Origin: Treponema sp. OMZ 798
Lineage (GTDB): Bacteria > Spirochaetota > Spirochaetia > Treponematales > Treponemataceae
Direction: 5' to 3'
DNA: 64,000 nt
Assembly: GCF_024181385.1 (NCBI RefSeq)
Contig: NZ_CP051305.1
Coordinates: 1,054,001 to 1,118,000 of the forward strand
Shown: positions 46,998-56,945 of the stretch, one piece after another
Position numbering within the stretch: the first letter of the stretch is position 1
How the letters are laid out: every line of letters begins with the position of its first letter
The notes under the pieces: generated by a model
What the model saw: the letters and a program-made list of their open reading frames with translations, nothing else
What the model was told of the DNA's origin: nothing
Databases searched by the model: none
Position numbers and translations under genes: made by a program

Positions 46998-48077
46998 ATG
47001 AAAAAGAAAGTTTTTATTGCAATTATGTTGGTTGGCTTTTTGGGTGTTTTAACGGCCCAAAATGATTTGCAGGTTATTGCACAGGTAAACCTGTCAAAAA
47101 AGGAACCTATCACTCTGGGTCAGCTTAAAAAGCTTGTTAAGTTTGCCGAGTCTCAAGGCGGAGTAAGTATAGCCGCGAATTCCGAGAAAAAGCTTGTTTT
47201 GGAAAGTTTGATGAGAACTAAGCTTTTAGTTCAAGCTGCTGAAAAAGAAAATATAAAGATTTCTAATTCCCAAGTAGATGCTGCTTTTAACGATGCTCTT
47301 TCAGCAATAGTAAATTCCCCTATAACAGAAAGCGAATTCGCTAAATTGATAAAACAAAAAGAAAATATATCGCTTGACGAGTTTATGAAAAAACAAACAG
47401 GTAATACTGTTGAAGAAATCAAAAAGATTATCAAAGATAACCTGATCATTCAAAGCTTTATAGCTTCAAAAAACCAAGCAGAAATTGTAAGAATGGCAAC
47501 ACCTACCGATGCTCAGATACGTTCATACTATGAAATAAAAAAAGGTGAGTTAGTTCGTCCCGATATGGTCAAGATGCTTTTTGTTGCCGTAAAAAAAGAA
47601 GGTAAAGACAAGGAAGAAATCGATAGAATTAATGAACTGCATAAAAAGGTTAAAAAGAATATAAAAGAGATTGCCAACATCAAGAAAAATGCAGAAGCCG
47701 GTAATTATGTTGCACAAGAAGGTTATATACCTAAAACGGCAGAAGGAGCTCAGTTGTTAAATACCACTCCTGAAGTTTTAATGGAAATTTTTTCCAAAGA
47801 TGTAAATCACATATTCGATATTCAAGATAGGGTTGACAGCAGACAGTTTTTTGTTATAACCGAAAAACTTGATGCCAAAATTTTGACTTTAAGTGATATT
47901 CCTGATCCCTCATCAGCAATTACTCTTTATGATCAGATAAAAGCCCTTCTTTCTCAGGGACTTGCTGTAAATGCTGTTCAATCTATTATTCAAAATACAT
48001 ATGAAAGTTTACGCACCAATGATAATTGTAAAATATTAAAAACCGATGCGGAACTTGATAAACTTCTTACATGGTAA
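46998..48077 (+). CDS. Exported SurA-N-like protein (Tpn39b-like basic membrane protein)
   Basis: A 359-residue exported, lysine-rich protein. The ATG at 46998 is chosen because GAGGA lies 5-6 nt upstream and the signal peptide (KKKVFIAIMLVGFLGVLTAQ) then starts normally; longer readings to 46911 lack support. The N-terminal helical part (ESLMRTKLLVQAAEKENIKIS) resembles the SurA-N chaperone domain. The C-terminal part could be a parvulin remnant, but I see no clear catalytic motif. The alaS-nusB neighbourhood matches the T. pallidum tpn39b gene as I recall it. Confidence 0.7.
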   Translation: MKKKVFIAIMLVGFLGVLTAQNDLQVIAQVNLSKKEPITLGQLKKLVKFAESQGGVSIAANSEKKLVLESLMRTKLLVQAAEKENIKISNSQVDAAFNDALSAIVNSPITESEFAKLIKQKENISLDEFMKKQTGNTVEEIKKIIKDNLIIQSFIASKNQAEIVRMATPTDAQIRSYYEIKKGELVRPDMVKMLFVAVKKEGKDKEEIDRINELHKKVKKNIKEIANIKKNAEAGNYVAQEGYIPKTAEGAQLLNTTPEVLMEIFSKDVNHIFDIQDRVDSRQFFVITEKLDAKILTLSDIPDPSSAITLYDQIKALLSQGLAVNAVQSIIQNTYESLRTNDNCKILKTDAELDKLLTW

Positions 48078-48091
48078 TCGATAGATTTTAA

Positions 48092-48502
48092 ATGAGTGTA
48101 GGCAGACGCAGAGGACGGATTCTCGCTTTCCAAGCCCTTGTTGCTTGGGATATGGGAGGAGCCGTCCTTGACGATTTATTGAATTTCTCTTGGCAAAATG
48201 AAGACTCGACAAATGATCCGAATAGGTATCTTTTCCCTAGGATGATGGTTTTAGGAACAATCGAAAATATAACCGAAATCGATAAAGCAATTCAGGCTAA
48301 TCTGGATAATTGGGTTATCGAGCGTCTTAATTCCGTAGATAAGGCTATTTTAAGATTGAGCGTATATTCTCTTCTCTATCAAAAAGATACGCCTCCGCCC
48401 ATTGTAATAGATGAGGCTATAAATTTGGCCAGGGATTTCGGCACCGATGATTCTTATAAATTTGTAAATGCGGTACTTGACAGTATTAAAAATAAGTCTT
48501 AG
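48092..48502 (+). CDS. nusB: Transcription antitermination protein NusB
   Basis: A 136-residue NusB, which with S10 binds boxA RNA to keep rRNA operons from premature termination. RGRILAFQALVAWDMGG (residues 7-23), WVIERLNSVDKAILRLSVYSLLY in two parts, VIDEAINLARDFGTDDSYKFVNAVLD near the end (split) are family hallmarks. It lies 14 bp after the previous gene and 9 bp before the next; the ATG has no strong ribosome site. Confidence 0.93.
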   Translation: MSVGRRRGRILAFQALVAWDMGGAVLDDLLNFSWQNEDSTNDPNRYLFPRMMVLGTIENITEIDKAIQANLDNWVIERLNSVDKAILRLSVYSLLYQKDTPPPIVIDEAINLARDFGTDDSYKFVNAVLDSIKNKS

Positions 48503-48511
48503 AATTTCAGA

Positions 48512-50176
48512 ATGAAGCTTCAAAAGATAGTTTTAAAAATTGTTTTTTTAGTTTTTTTACTTTTTTCTTGTTCTTTCAAAAGCGATGAGCAAGCTTTTTT
48601 GGAAGAACTTTCTAATATTGATACACATATATCGGAAGGCCGTTCGTCTAAGGCTTTGAAGAGTTTAAAACGCCTTCAAAAAAAGGCCGTAAATTCTACA
48701 AATTATGTCAGCATTGTTAAAAGGCAGTTAAAACTGGGGGCAGAGCCTGATGCCTTAATCTGCCTGCAAAAAGGTATAAAAAATCATCCCGAGTCGGCAG
48801 AGCTTCCGGCCCTATTAACTTCTATCCTTATCGATTCCGGAAAATCAGAAGATGCCCTGCCTTATTGTGAAAGGTTAAAAGGTTCCCCATATGCTTCCTT
48901 GGGAGCTGAGGCTTCTATTTTGGCGGATATTGCCTTGAATTCTTTTAATTCCGATTTTAGTCTTTTAAAAGCAGCCTATGATAAAACCAAAAATCAAATT
49001 TTTTTGAAAAATGCTGCTCTTGTCTTGGCTTCACAAGGCCGTTTAAGAGAGGCTTCTCATTTACGATATGATATTCCGCAAGATACAGCTCCCGATCATC
49101 CTTTTTTTTGGAGCTGTATTGTTTATGATCTGGGTGTTTTTGACTCCATTTTCGGCGATTTATATTTTTCTCTTGTTTATGCAGATAAGGACGGCGGTGA
49201 AGGTAAGACAGCTGAAAATGCCCGTCTTCACCTTATGCTTGCAGCCGATGCGGCTTTCGGTCAGGGAGATAGTGAAAGGGCGAGGGCCTTTTGGCAGGCA
49301 GCTGCCGATAGAAGCCCCGAAGCATCTCCTATAGTGTTTTATGATTTAGCTTTGACCGCTCCTGATGAAAGAGAGCGCGTAGATCTTTTGATAGAATGTA
49401 TAGATTTATATCCGGGCTTTTATCCGGTTATAGCCCGCTATGTTCGTGAAGATCTTTCCTTGCGTGAATTAAATACCCAAGATGAGCTTACTGCTTATCT
49501 CGAATCTAAGGGGTTTTATTCAATAAAAATGGAAGAAACTTATTTTACTTCTCCCAAGATGACCTATGCCTCTGAAGAGCTTTTAAAAAGAGCAATGGAA
49601 GCTCCCGATTTTGATCCAAGATTTATTTTGGAAGAATTTAGATACAAACAAATAAGGGATAAGACCTATGCTTCTAAGGTTAGGGTCAAGGCCGATATGT
49701 GGAAGATTCTTGAAAAATACGGAAAAGAACCTATTATCAGGGAATATGCAAAATGGTATTTTGCTCAATCCGGAGATTTTAATGCCTGTCTAAGTGTCGG
49801 TGAAATAGGAAAAAGATATGAAGATTCTTTTTATGCAGGGATAAATTCGGCTTTGAGCGGAGATTTTGAAAATGCTGTTTCTTCTTTTGCAGCATCAGCT
49901 CAAGTTCCTGCCTATGCTTATGCAGCTACAGTAAATTCCGCTTATATGTATTATATGTCGGGAAAAACCTCGGAGGCTGTGGATACTTATAGCCTTGCAG
50001 CAACTATGACAAAGGATAAACAAAGACAGAGTATGCTGCACTATGAGATTGCCCTAATTTTTTATGAAAGAAAGGCTTATGACAGGGCTAGGAGTGTTTT
50101 AGGTTATGCCTTGGAGTTAAATCCTAAAAACTATCAGGCGGCATCCCTTTTAAAAAAATTAAAAGAGCTTAATTAA
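48512..50176 (+). CDS. TPR-repeat lipoprotein
   Basis: A 554-residue lipoprotein with the lipobox FLLFSC (Cys20). The mature part is a helical solenoid of TPR units, for example SALICLQ-type helices (GAEPDALICLQKGIKNHPES), YMYYMSGKTSEAVDTYSLA and LIFYERKAYDRARSVLGYA near the C-terminus. It probably acts as a periplasmic scaffold in envelope assembly. It ends 4 bp into the convergent DUF2007 gene. Confidence 0.82.
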   Translation: MKLQKIVLKIVFLVFLLFSCSFKSDEQAFLEELSNIDTHISEGRSSKALKSLKRLQKKAVNSTNYVSIVKRQLKLGAEPDALICLQKGIKNHPESAELPALLTSILIDSGKSEDALPYCERLKGSPYASLGAEASILADIALNSFNSDFSLLKAAYDKTKNQIFLKNAALVLASQGRLREASHLRYDIPQDTAPDHPFFWSCIVYDLGVFDSIFGDLYFSLVYADKDGGEGKTAENARLHLMLAADAAFGQGDSERARAFWQAAADRSPEASPIVFYDLALTAPDERERVDLLIECIDLYPGFYPVIARYVREDLSLRELNTQDELTAYLESKGFYSIKMEETYFTSPKMTYASEELLKRAMEAPDFDPRFILEEFRYKQIRDKTYASKVRVKADMWKILEKYGKEPIIREYAKWYFAQSGDFNACLSVGEIGKRYEDSFYAGINSALSGDFENAVSSFAASAQVPAYAYAATVNSAYMYYMSGKTSEAVDTYSLAATMTKDKQRQSMLHYEIALIFYERKAYDRARSVLGYALELNPKNYQAASLLKKLKELN

Positions 50177-50700
50177 TCGTTTTCAAGTTTAAATATGACG
50201 ATACCCGATGTTTCCGTTTTTTTAGGGATAAAATTCGCTGCAGATATAAAGTCGATGAATTTTGTCATACAGCCGGTTGAGTCCTTATCAGAAGTTTCAA
50301 GTTGCTTATTTTCGGCATATTCTTTTACTATTTTTAAGGCATCCTCATAGTCTTCTCTTAAAATATAAAAGGCAGTATAATTTGTTCCGGCTACTCCTGA
50401 ACCTACCAGTATTGAAGAAAGGTGCTCGTTTTCCATGCGGTATGGAATGCCTTCGCTTTGAAAAAGAGATTTTATTATCATTATATCTTCTTGATAAAAA
50501 AGATACATGAATTTGATTGATTTTTTTCCTGTGCGTACAGCTTCAAAAAAAGCGTCTTCCATTTCGACTATGTTCTCTAAGGCTTCATCTTCTGCAGCAG
50601 TGCCGTCATTTAATCTGACTCCTTGAGAATTTTCTTTCCAAGATTTTTTTAAAAATAAAAACAAAAAAATACCGGCTAAAACGGCAACTAACCACCACAT
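50173..50700 (-). CDS. Membrane-anchored DUF2007 protein
   Basis: A 175-residue protein with one N-terminal membrane anchor (WLVAVLAGIFLFLFL, residues 3-17). Residues of about 65-130 match DUF2007 (LFYQEDIMIIKSLFQSEGIPYRMENEH split, and FYILREDYEDALKIVKEY), a small ferredoxin-like domain proposed to signal or regulate. The function is unknown. It is 9 bp after the DEAH helicase gene and has an AAGGAG-like site. Confidence 0.72.
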   Translation of the reverse strand: MWWLVAVLAGIFLFLFLKKSWKENSQGVRLNDGTAAEDEALENIVEMEDAFFEAVRTGKKSIKFMYLFYQEDIMIIKSLFQSEGIPYRMENEHLSSILVGSGVAGTNYTAFYILREDYEDALKIVKEYAENKQLETSDKDSTGCMTKFIDFISAANFIPKKTETSGIVIFKLEND

Positions 50701-50709
50701 AAGTACTCC

Positions 50710-53247
50710 TTAGATCATCTTATTCATTTTTCCGTAGATATTGCGGACAATTGTTTTTTGATCCTCGCTAAAATTTTCTCCTGCAAGGTCAATCAGGTTT
50801 TGAAGGGAAACAAGGCATTCGTGCAAGGCTGTATGAAAGCCTCTTGATGTTTTAAACCAAAAGTGCCCTGTACCGTCGCAAAAGAGGGTTATAAAGCCAA
50901 GCTGCTTTGTAGTTTTCTTTGCGATTGTAGTTCTAAATAAGAGGCTTAAAGAATTTATAAGCTCTTCTAAGTCCTCTTCGATAAAATAATTTTTAGTTTT
51001 ATCAAAGCGTTTTTCGTCTTCTGTTTTTTTGATAGGCTCGATATTAAAATTATTTACCGCATTTAAAATCAAATCCATCTTTTCACCCGATAAAAGCTCG
51101 CTTTTACCGATTTCTATTTTTCCCCTCAAACCTTTTAACTGCTCCAAGGCTCCGTTTTGGTTTTCCTCGGTATATTTTTGTCTTATAGCCTCGGCAGTGA
51201 GTTTAAATTCCTTCCAAGGCAGGATGAGATGCTTTTTGCCCTTTATCTTTTTGATGAGATAGCGAGTTCCTTCGATGAGAACGCTTTCTTCTTCGCTCTT
51301 TTTCTTTTCTTCCTTTGTCTCGGCCCTATGTTCGTCTTTTTCTTTTTTTGACCTCTTATCCTTTTTTTCCAAAAGGGCAGGGGCTACCTCTTCAATTATC
51401 TTTTTTGAAAGAGGGGAGACAGACATGGCGTACATGCGTGAGGTTCTCACTATTTCGCCTGCAACTATAAACTGTTCTTTTTCCTTGTACATGCAGGAGC
51501 CGGGGTGAATAAAAATCTTTTCGGTGGTGAGGGAGCGGTAAGAATCCCTTCCTTGAGCCGAGCATACAAACTGAATCATTCCCTTGGCTACAGCCGTAAG
51601 GTAGTGCTCCATTTTTCCGCCCGAAAGAATCGGCACTCCCATATCGGAAACGATGAGTTCGAGTTGCTCTTTTATGTTGGCTATTTCGGCCATTACTCTG
51701 TCATCAAGATAATGAATCTTGCAAAACCTCTCCTTATCGAGGGCTTGAGAGTACATCCTAAAAACCTTTAAGAATGAAGCAAAGTCTCCCAAGGGCTCAT
51801 CGAAGAGGGCATGAGCTTTTCGGGCTTCAATTTCTTCACCCTCGGGGAAGATGACCGGGCTTCTTGCCGATAAAAAGGCTGCGGCGATTAAAACCTCTTC
51901 TACAAGGTCGGGGTATCTTGTGATAGCTTCGACTATAATTCTTGACTGCCTTGGAGCCAAGGGGAAAAGACACATCATCTTTCCTATGCTGCTTAAAGAG
52001 CGGTCGCTTTCGAGGGCATCGAGCATGTTAAGGGTGTCTATGGCCCCTATTATGCCTTTTTTACCGGGAGGCGAAATAAAGTCGAAATTTTCAAAGTCGA
52101 GGATGCCGAGTTCTGCCATGCGCATAACAACCTCTGATAGGTCTGTACGGTAGATTTCTTCGAGGGTATAAAGCTGCCTCGTTTCAAAGTCCTTACGGGT
52201 ATAAAGGCGGTAGCATACGCCTTCCTGAGTTCTTCCGGCTCGTCCTCGTCTTTGGTTACAAGAGGCCTTAGATATGAGGGTTTCATCCAAGCTTGAAGTA
52301 AAGGTAAAGGGATTATAAAAGTTAAGCTTTGCAAGCCCTGAATCTATAACGGCTGCAATGTCGTTTATGGTAATTGAAGTTTCTGCTATGTTTGTCGAGA
52401 TAACAATCTTTTTTTTGCCGAAGGGGGGAGACTTAAAAACTCTCTCTTGTTCTTCCTTGCTTAAGCGGCCGTAAAGGGGAAGGATAAAAAGTTTTCTGTA
52501 CCACGGTTCTTTTGAAAGCCTTTCGATGCAGTCCTTGATTGCCCTTTCCCCGGGAAGAAAAACAAGGATGGCTCCGCTCCGCCCCTCGCTTAAGATGCGC
52601 CCTACAATCGAGGCTATCTTGTCCATAAGGGCCGTTTCCGCCTCCTGCGTTTCGGTAGAGGCCTTGATCGCCGGAGGGTCAAAGATAAGGGTAACGGGGT
52701 AGGTGATGGCATCTATTTTGATTACCGGGCATCCGTCAAAATACATCGAAAATAGATCGGTGTTTATGGTAGCCGACGAAATAATTACCTTAAAGTCCTT
52801 GCGTTCAGCTATTATCCGCTTTAAAAGCCCCAAGATAAAGTCTATGTTTAAACTGCGTTCATGGGCCTCATCGACCAAGATTACGGAATACTTACTGAGC
52901 CAAGGATCGAGCTTCAGTTCCTGTAAAAGAATGCCGTCGGTCATTATTTTTATCTTAGTATCGCTTGAGGTCTTGTCCTCAAACCTCATCTTATATCCTA
53001 CAAAGCCGGGCATGGGTTCTTTAAGCTGTTTTGAAATAAATTCGCTTACCGAAAGGGCCGCAATACGGCGCGGCTGAGTAACTCCTATCATACCTGAACG
53101 GCTGTAACCTGCTTCATGTAAAATAACCGGTAGCTGTGTAGTCTTGCCTGAGCCTGTAGGGCTTTCTACAACGATTACCTGATTGTGCTCAAGCATTTCC
53201 AATATTCTGTCTTTTTGTTCGTATACCGGTAGATTTTTATATTTCAT
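50710..53247 (-). CDS. DEAH-box ATP-dependent RNA helicase (HrpA/HrpB-like)
   Basis: An 845-residue superfamily 2 helicase. Motif I is ESPTGSGKTTQLP (about residue 30), motif II DEAHERSLN, motif III SSATI, motif V TNIAETSITI and motif VI QRRGRAGRTQEG. The HA2/ratchet and OB regions follow, then a Lys/Glu-rich insert near residues 630-650 and a helical tail. In relatives it acts in RNA processing or ribosome rescue. There is no ribosome site, and the promoter abuts the ATG. Confidence 0.9.
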   Translation of the reverse strand: MKYKNLPVYEQKDRILEMLEHNQVIVVESPTGSGKTTQLPVILHEAGYSRSGMIGVTQPRRIAALSVSEFISKQLKEPMPGFVGYKMRFEDKTSSDTKIKIMTDGILLQELKLDPWLSKYSVILVDEAHERSLNIDFILGLLKRIIAERKDFKVIISSATINTDLFSMYFDGCPVIKIDAITYPVTLIFDPPAIKASTETQEAETALMDKIASIVGRILSEGRSGAILVFLPGERAIKDCIERLSKEPWYRKLFILPLYGRLSKEEQERVFKSPPFGKKKIVISTNIAETSITINDIAAVIDSGLAKLNFYNPFTFTSSLDETLISKASCNQRRGRAGRTQEGVCYRLYTRKDFETRQLYTLEEIYRTDLSEVVMRMAELGILDFENFDFISPPGKKGIIGAIDTLNMLDALESDRSLSSIGKMMCLFPLAPRQSRIIVEAITRYPDLVEEVLIAAAFLSARSPVIFPEGEEIEARKAHALFDEPLGDFASFLKVFRMYSQALDKERFCKIHYLDDRVMAEIANIKEQLELIVSDMGVPILSGGKMEHYLTAVAKGMIQFVCSAQGRDSYRSLTTEKIFIHPGSCMYKEKEQFIVAGEIVRTSRMYAMSVSPLSKKIIEEVAPALLEKKDKRSKKEKDEHRAETKEEKKKSEEESVLIEGTRYLIKKIKGKKHLILPWKEFKLTAEAIRQKYTEENQNGALEQLKGLRGKIEIGKSELLSGEKMDLILNAVNNFNIEPIKKTEDEKRFDKTKNYFIEEDLEELINSLSLLFRTTIAKKTTKQLGFITLFCDGTGHFWFKTSRGFHTALHECLVSLQNLIDLAGENFSEDQKTIVRNIYGKMNKMI

Positions 53248-53256
53248 ATAGTGAGC

Positions 53257-53285
53257 ATTATAGCCTATTTTTGAGGAGGCTTCAA
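53257..53285 (-). promoter_or_regulatory. Promoter of the DEAH helicase gene, start next to the ATG
   Basis: On the minus strand TTGAAG (53285-53280) and TATAAT (53262-53257) are 17 bp apart. The start is predicted at about 53250, three bases before the ATG at 53247. Confidence 0.55.
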
Positions 53286-53330
53286 GTACGGGGATTTTAG
53301 GGCAAATTAGTCAAATTCCTGCATTGAGGT

Positions 53331-54956
53331 TTACGATAAATCGCAAGATTCCCAAGTATCGGCTGTTTCCTCGTTGATGCCATCGGCAAAAACAGCACCG
53401 ATGAGAACTATCTTTTTTCCGCTCATCTTGTAGGGCTCTGCATAGCCCTTTTCTTTTATCTGCCGGATGGCTTCTTTAGGTGTGCCGGATCCCATCAGCT
53501 TAAACTCAAAGATGTAGATAGTATCATCGGTGTGAACCACGCAATCGGCTCTTCCTTTTGAGCTTACCACCTCGGTTTCAACAAACTGCCCCATAAGTGT
53601 AAAAATAATATAAAAGGCTATTTGGTAATCCCTTTCCCTCATCTTTACATTTTCCTTTGAAGCAAGGCTGTAAGGAAGGCCTGCACAGGAAGTGTACATT
53701 CTTTTCATAAAGGATTCGGTGTTTCCTTTTTCGATATCCCTGATAAAATTACCGATAAATAAACCGCTTGCATCCTTTGCAATTGAAGTGTAAGAGGGAA
53801 TAAGGTTATCCAAAAAACCGTACTTTACCTCGTCGTTCGGAAAGCCTAGTTTATATAAGCCAAGCCTTTCATCATAATCTTTTATGGTTAAGTAACCTGA
53901 TTGGAAGAGGATAGGAACAGGATTATTTATATCGGGCCTGTAGTCCTGCAATGAGTTTTCATCCATTTCCGCATTTTCTAAAATATCGCGGATGCAAATT
54001 TCTTTTTGATTTTGCAAGGTTCTGACCAAAAAGGTAGGGGTTCCTGTTGCAAACCAATAAGAGCCGATTTCTTTTTTTGTAAAGGCATTGAGCAAACTAA
54101 ACGGATTATAAACACTTTCTCCTTGAGGATGAAAAAGGTAGCCGTCATAACGCTTTTTTAACAAAGCAAGGGTTTCTTCATAGTTTAGTTTACGCTCTTC
54201 TGCCAAGGCTTCAATTTCGGGCTTAAACACTTCCTTCAATTCTTTTGCAGTAATACCGCAGATTCCCGAATAATTTTTTTCGAGAGAGATGTCCCTCAAA
54301 TTGTTTAAATCGCTGAATATACTGACCTTGCTGAATTTGGTAACTCCGGTTAAAAAAGCAAAACGGATATACTCATCGCAAGACTTAATTACCCCGTAAA
54401 AACCTTTTAAGATACGCCTATATTCTTCGTTTAAGGGCTCATTTATAATCATGGTTTCAAGGAGGGGCTTATCGTATTCATCGACAAGGATGACCGTCTG
54501 CTTGCCTGTTGTTTCGTAAATCTGCTTTATAAGATTTCTAAAGCGTCCGTCAGGAGCATCTTCCGTTTTTTCTATTTTAAACTCTTCTTCCCATTCGCGT
54601 AAATGGGCATTAAGGATATCATTCAAGGCCTTAACATCGGCATAGTTTTTTGCTGTAAAATCCAAGTGGAGAACGGGATAATTGACCCAAGCGTCGCGGT
54701 TTTCAACCTTTGCCCGTTTTTGTTCGGCAGCTTCGATATAGAGCCCTTTAAAAAGCTCTTTTTTACCTAAAAAGTAAGCCTTTAAGGTAGAAAGAAAAAG
54801 ACTTTTTCCAAACCTGCGCGGCCTGCTTAAAAAAAACACCTTATTGGCCGAAACCAATTTACTCACATATTCGGTCTTATCTATGTAAATAAAATTTTTT
54901 AACTTTAAATCTGCAAAACTTTGAAGGCCTATAGGCAGCTTGCGGATATCTGACAT
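53331..54956 (-). CDS. AAA-ATPase-like protein with C-terminal PD-(D/E)XK domain
   Basis: A 541-residue protein of the DUF1703-type family abundant in oral anaerobes. The AAA-ATPase-like domain opens with LPIGLQSFADLKLKNFIYIDKT (split here). It has Walker A RPRRFGKSLFLS (about residue 42) and Walker B ILVDEYDKPL, and the C-terminal nuclease-like domain has GRADCVVHTDDTIYIFEFKL, a D...ExK pattern. The role is unknown; a defence or mobile origin is often suggested. A GGGGG-type ribosome site precedes the ATG and an 18-bp AT palindrome lies upstream. Confidence 0.85.
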   Translation of the reverse strand: MSDIRKLPIGLQSFADLKLKNFIYIDKTEYVSKLVSANKVFFLSRPRRFGKSLFLSTLKAYFLGKKELFKGLYIEAAEQKRAKVENRDAWVNYPVLHLDFTAKNYADVKALNDILNAHLREWEEEFKIEKTEDAPDGRFRNLIKQIYETTGKQTVILVDEYDKPLLETMIINEPLNEEYRRILKGFYGVIKSCDEYIRFAFLTGVTKFSKVSIFSDLNNLRDISLEKNYSGICGITAKELKEVFKPEIEALAEERKLNYEETLALLKKRYDGYLFHPQGESVYNPFSLLNAFTKKEIGSYWFATGTPTFLVRTLQNQKEICIRDILENAEMDENSLQDYRPDINNPVPILFQSGYLTIKDYDERLGLYKLGFPNDEVKYGFLDNLIPSYTSIAKDASGLFIGNFIRDIEKGNTESFMKRMYTSCAGLPYSLASKENVKMRERDYQIAFYIIFTLMGQFVETEVVSSKGRADCVVHTDDTIYIFEFKLMGSGTPKEAIRQIKEKGYAEPYKMSGKKIVLIGAVFADGINEETADTWESCDLS

Positions 54957-54975
54957 TTTCTACCCCCTGTAAATT

Positions 54976-54993
54976 AATTCTTAATTAAGAATT
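54976..54993. repeat. 18-bp perfect AT palindrome upstream of the AAA gene
   Basis: AATTCTTAATTAAGAATT is self-complementary and sits 20 bp before the AAA gene start. It could be an operator or a hairpin in the leader. Confidence 0.6.
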
Positions 54994-55049
54994 ATGAATT
55001 AATTATAGCATATTTTTTTAACTTTTATAATGGGTAGAGGAGGAATATC

Positions 55050-55136
55050 ATGGAAGTTATAAATTGTAAGAGGTATTGCCCCAAAAATACCATTTTTTAT
55101 GAAATCATCAACGAAAAGCTCTCCATTAATTCCTAA
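55050..55136 (+). CDS. Possible 28-residue peptide upstream of the ABC exporter
   Basis: A short open frame starting MEVINCKRYCPKN with two cysteines, preceded by AGGAGG at good spacing. It lies 109 bp before the exporter pair, on the same strand. A TATAAT (55026-55031) lies upstream but too close to leave a full ribosome site, and codon evidence is too little to confirm. It may be chance or a remnant. Confidence 0.25.
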   Translation: MEVINCKRYCPKNTIFYEIINEKLSINS

Positions 55137-55192
55137 TTAATTGTAGTATCCGTATTTACCAATTAAAAATCTAACCGCAGCAATGCTTAAAC

Positions 55193-55221
55193 TTGACAAT
55201 ATATTTTTAATGCGGTAGACT
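55193..55221 (+). promoter_or_regulatory. Promoter of the ABC exporter operon
   Basis: TTGACA (55193-55198) and TAGACT (55216-55221) are 17 bp apart. The start near 55228 leaves a 17-nt leader that begins with the GGAGG site. Confidence 0.6.
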
Positions 55222-55244
55222 GCTTACGGAGGAATTGTATAATT

Positions 55245-56945
55245 ATGACACCACATAAATCGTTTATTTTGTATTTTAAAAAATTTTTATTTAATAATAA
55301 AATACTTTTTGCGAGTTTATGCTTATTCTTTTTTTCTCATATTGGGCTTACTTTGTACATACCTCAGCTTTTTCAAAAGTTTATAGACGGAGTTTCAGGC
55401 GGACTTGGGACAAAAAGCATTTTAGTAATTGCTCTTTTTTACTTGGCATTTGTTTTTTTTGTAGAGGTATTAAATACTTTCCGCAATTTTTTTATGCAAA
55501 AGCTTTCTTGGAGTTTAACTAAAGCGCTGCGTTCCGATATGCTAAAAAATCTTTTGCAATTGGATATGGGGTTTTATCATAATAATCCTATCGGCGAATT
55601 AGTAGAATGTGTTGAAGGCGATATATTAATTCTTTCAAATAATATTTCTACTTTTGTGCTTGATGTAATTTCGAATATTATTATTCTTTTGGGAATTTTA
55701 ATAATTGTTTTTTTAAATTCCGTTCTATTAGGATGTATTTTTGTTATTTGTTCCGTTATCAGTATTATTATGATGTTGCGTCAATCTAAAAAAGATACTA
55801 GTTCTCTTGAAACTGTGCGGAAAAACATGGCAGAAGTTAATGCCCTTGTTACGGAAAGTATTACAGGACGAGAAGAGCTTCACAGCTTAAACGCAAAAGA
55901 TAAAATCCTTGCAAACTCAGACGGCTTACACGATACATCTTTCAAAAATGAAAAAAAGTTTTATAGACTTTTTACTCTTACGATGATGTTAAGCCAAGCT
56001 ATAACATTTATTGAAAAATCCTGTTTGGTTGTGCTCTTGTTTTATTTACTAAAAGATGCGAAGCTAAGCCTCGGTCAAACTTTTATGTTATATAATTATT
56101 TTGTGCTTTTAGAATGGCCGCTTGAAATGCTCGCTCAAAATGCAACTACATTTCAAGGGCTTGGTGCAAGGATAAATAGAGTCTTTAAATTATACATTGA
56201 AAAGCCCCATATTTCTTTCGGGAATAAAACTCTCGATGATAAAACATACAGTGTCGAGTTTAAAAATGTTTCCTTTGCTTATGATGAGCGGGATTTGATT
56301 TTAGATAATTTAAGTTTTAAAATAAATGCAGGAGATCATTGTGCTTTACAGGGAAGAACGGGAAGCGGAAAATCAACTCTTGTAAAGCTTTTGTTAAAGC
56401 TTTACGAACCTCAGTCCGGAGAAATTTTATTAAACGGTGTTCCGGTAAATGAGTTCAGTCAAAAATCGCTTGCTGAAAATATCGGATATGTTAGTCAGAG
56501 TATTGTTCTTTTTTATGCAAGTATTCGGGATAATATCCGCATGTTTGACGAAAGCATTTCCGATGAGCAAATAAAAGAAGCTTTAAAGAAAAGCGGAATG
56601 TATGAAAAGATTATGGCTCTGCCGGGAGGCTTAGATTATATTTGTGAAGACGGAGCGGCAAATTTTTCCGGTGGAGAAACTCAGCTTTTAGCTTGTGCGA
56701 GATTATTCTTAAAACAAAGTAAAATTATTATTTTGGATGAGTCCACTGCAAAACTTGATAACACTGAACAGGAAAAAATTCAGCTTGCATTTAATGAGCT
56801 TATAGAAAACAAAACGGCAATTATAATTGCCCACAGAACTGAAACTTTAGAAAAAACAAATGTAAAATTTTTATTGGAGAATGGAAAATTATCTCAAGGA
56901 GAAAAAGCCGAACTCTCCGAAGGAGGAGCAAATGAAACAAATTAA
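55245..56945 (+). CDS. ABC exporter half-transporter (membrane plus ATPase domain), subunit 1
   Basis: A 566-residue type I (MsbA-like) exporter with about six membrane helices (residues 20-300) and a nucleotide-binding domain. Walker A is GRTGSGKSTL, the signature reads FSGGETQ, Walker B is IIILDESTAKLD with the catalytic Glu, and the switch His is in IIIAHRTE. It lacks an N-terminal C39 peptidase, so it is not a leader-processing exporter. The stop overlaps the next gene by 14 bp, which encodes the second half, so a heterodimer is expected. Confidence 0.9.
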   Translation: MTPHKSFILYFKKFLFNNKILFASLCLFFFSHIGLTLYIPQLFQKFIDGVSGGLGTKSILVIALFYLAFVFFVEVLNTFRNFFMQKLSWSLTKALRSDMLKNLLQLDMGFYHNNPIGELVECVEGDILILSNNISTFVLDVISNIIILLGILIIVFLNSVLLGCIFVICSVISIIMMLRQSKKDTSSLETVRKNMAEVNALVTESITGREELHSLNAKDKILANSDGLHDTSFKNEKKFYRLFTLTMMLSQAITFIEKSCLVVLLFYLLKDAKLSLGQTFMLYNYFVLLEWPLEMLAQNATTFQGLGARINRVFKLYIEKPHISFGNKTLDDKTYSVEFKNVSFAYDERDLILDNLSFKINAGDHCALQGRTGSGKSTLVKLLLKLYEPQSGEILLNGVPVNEFSQKSLAENIGYVSQSIVLFYASIRDNIRMFDESISDEQIKEALKKSGMYEKIMALPGGLDYICEDGAANFSGGETQLLACARLFLKQSKIIILDESTAKLDNTEQEKIQLAFNELIENKTAIIIAHRTETLEKTNVKFLLENGKLSQGEKAELSEGGANETN

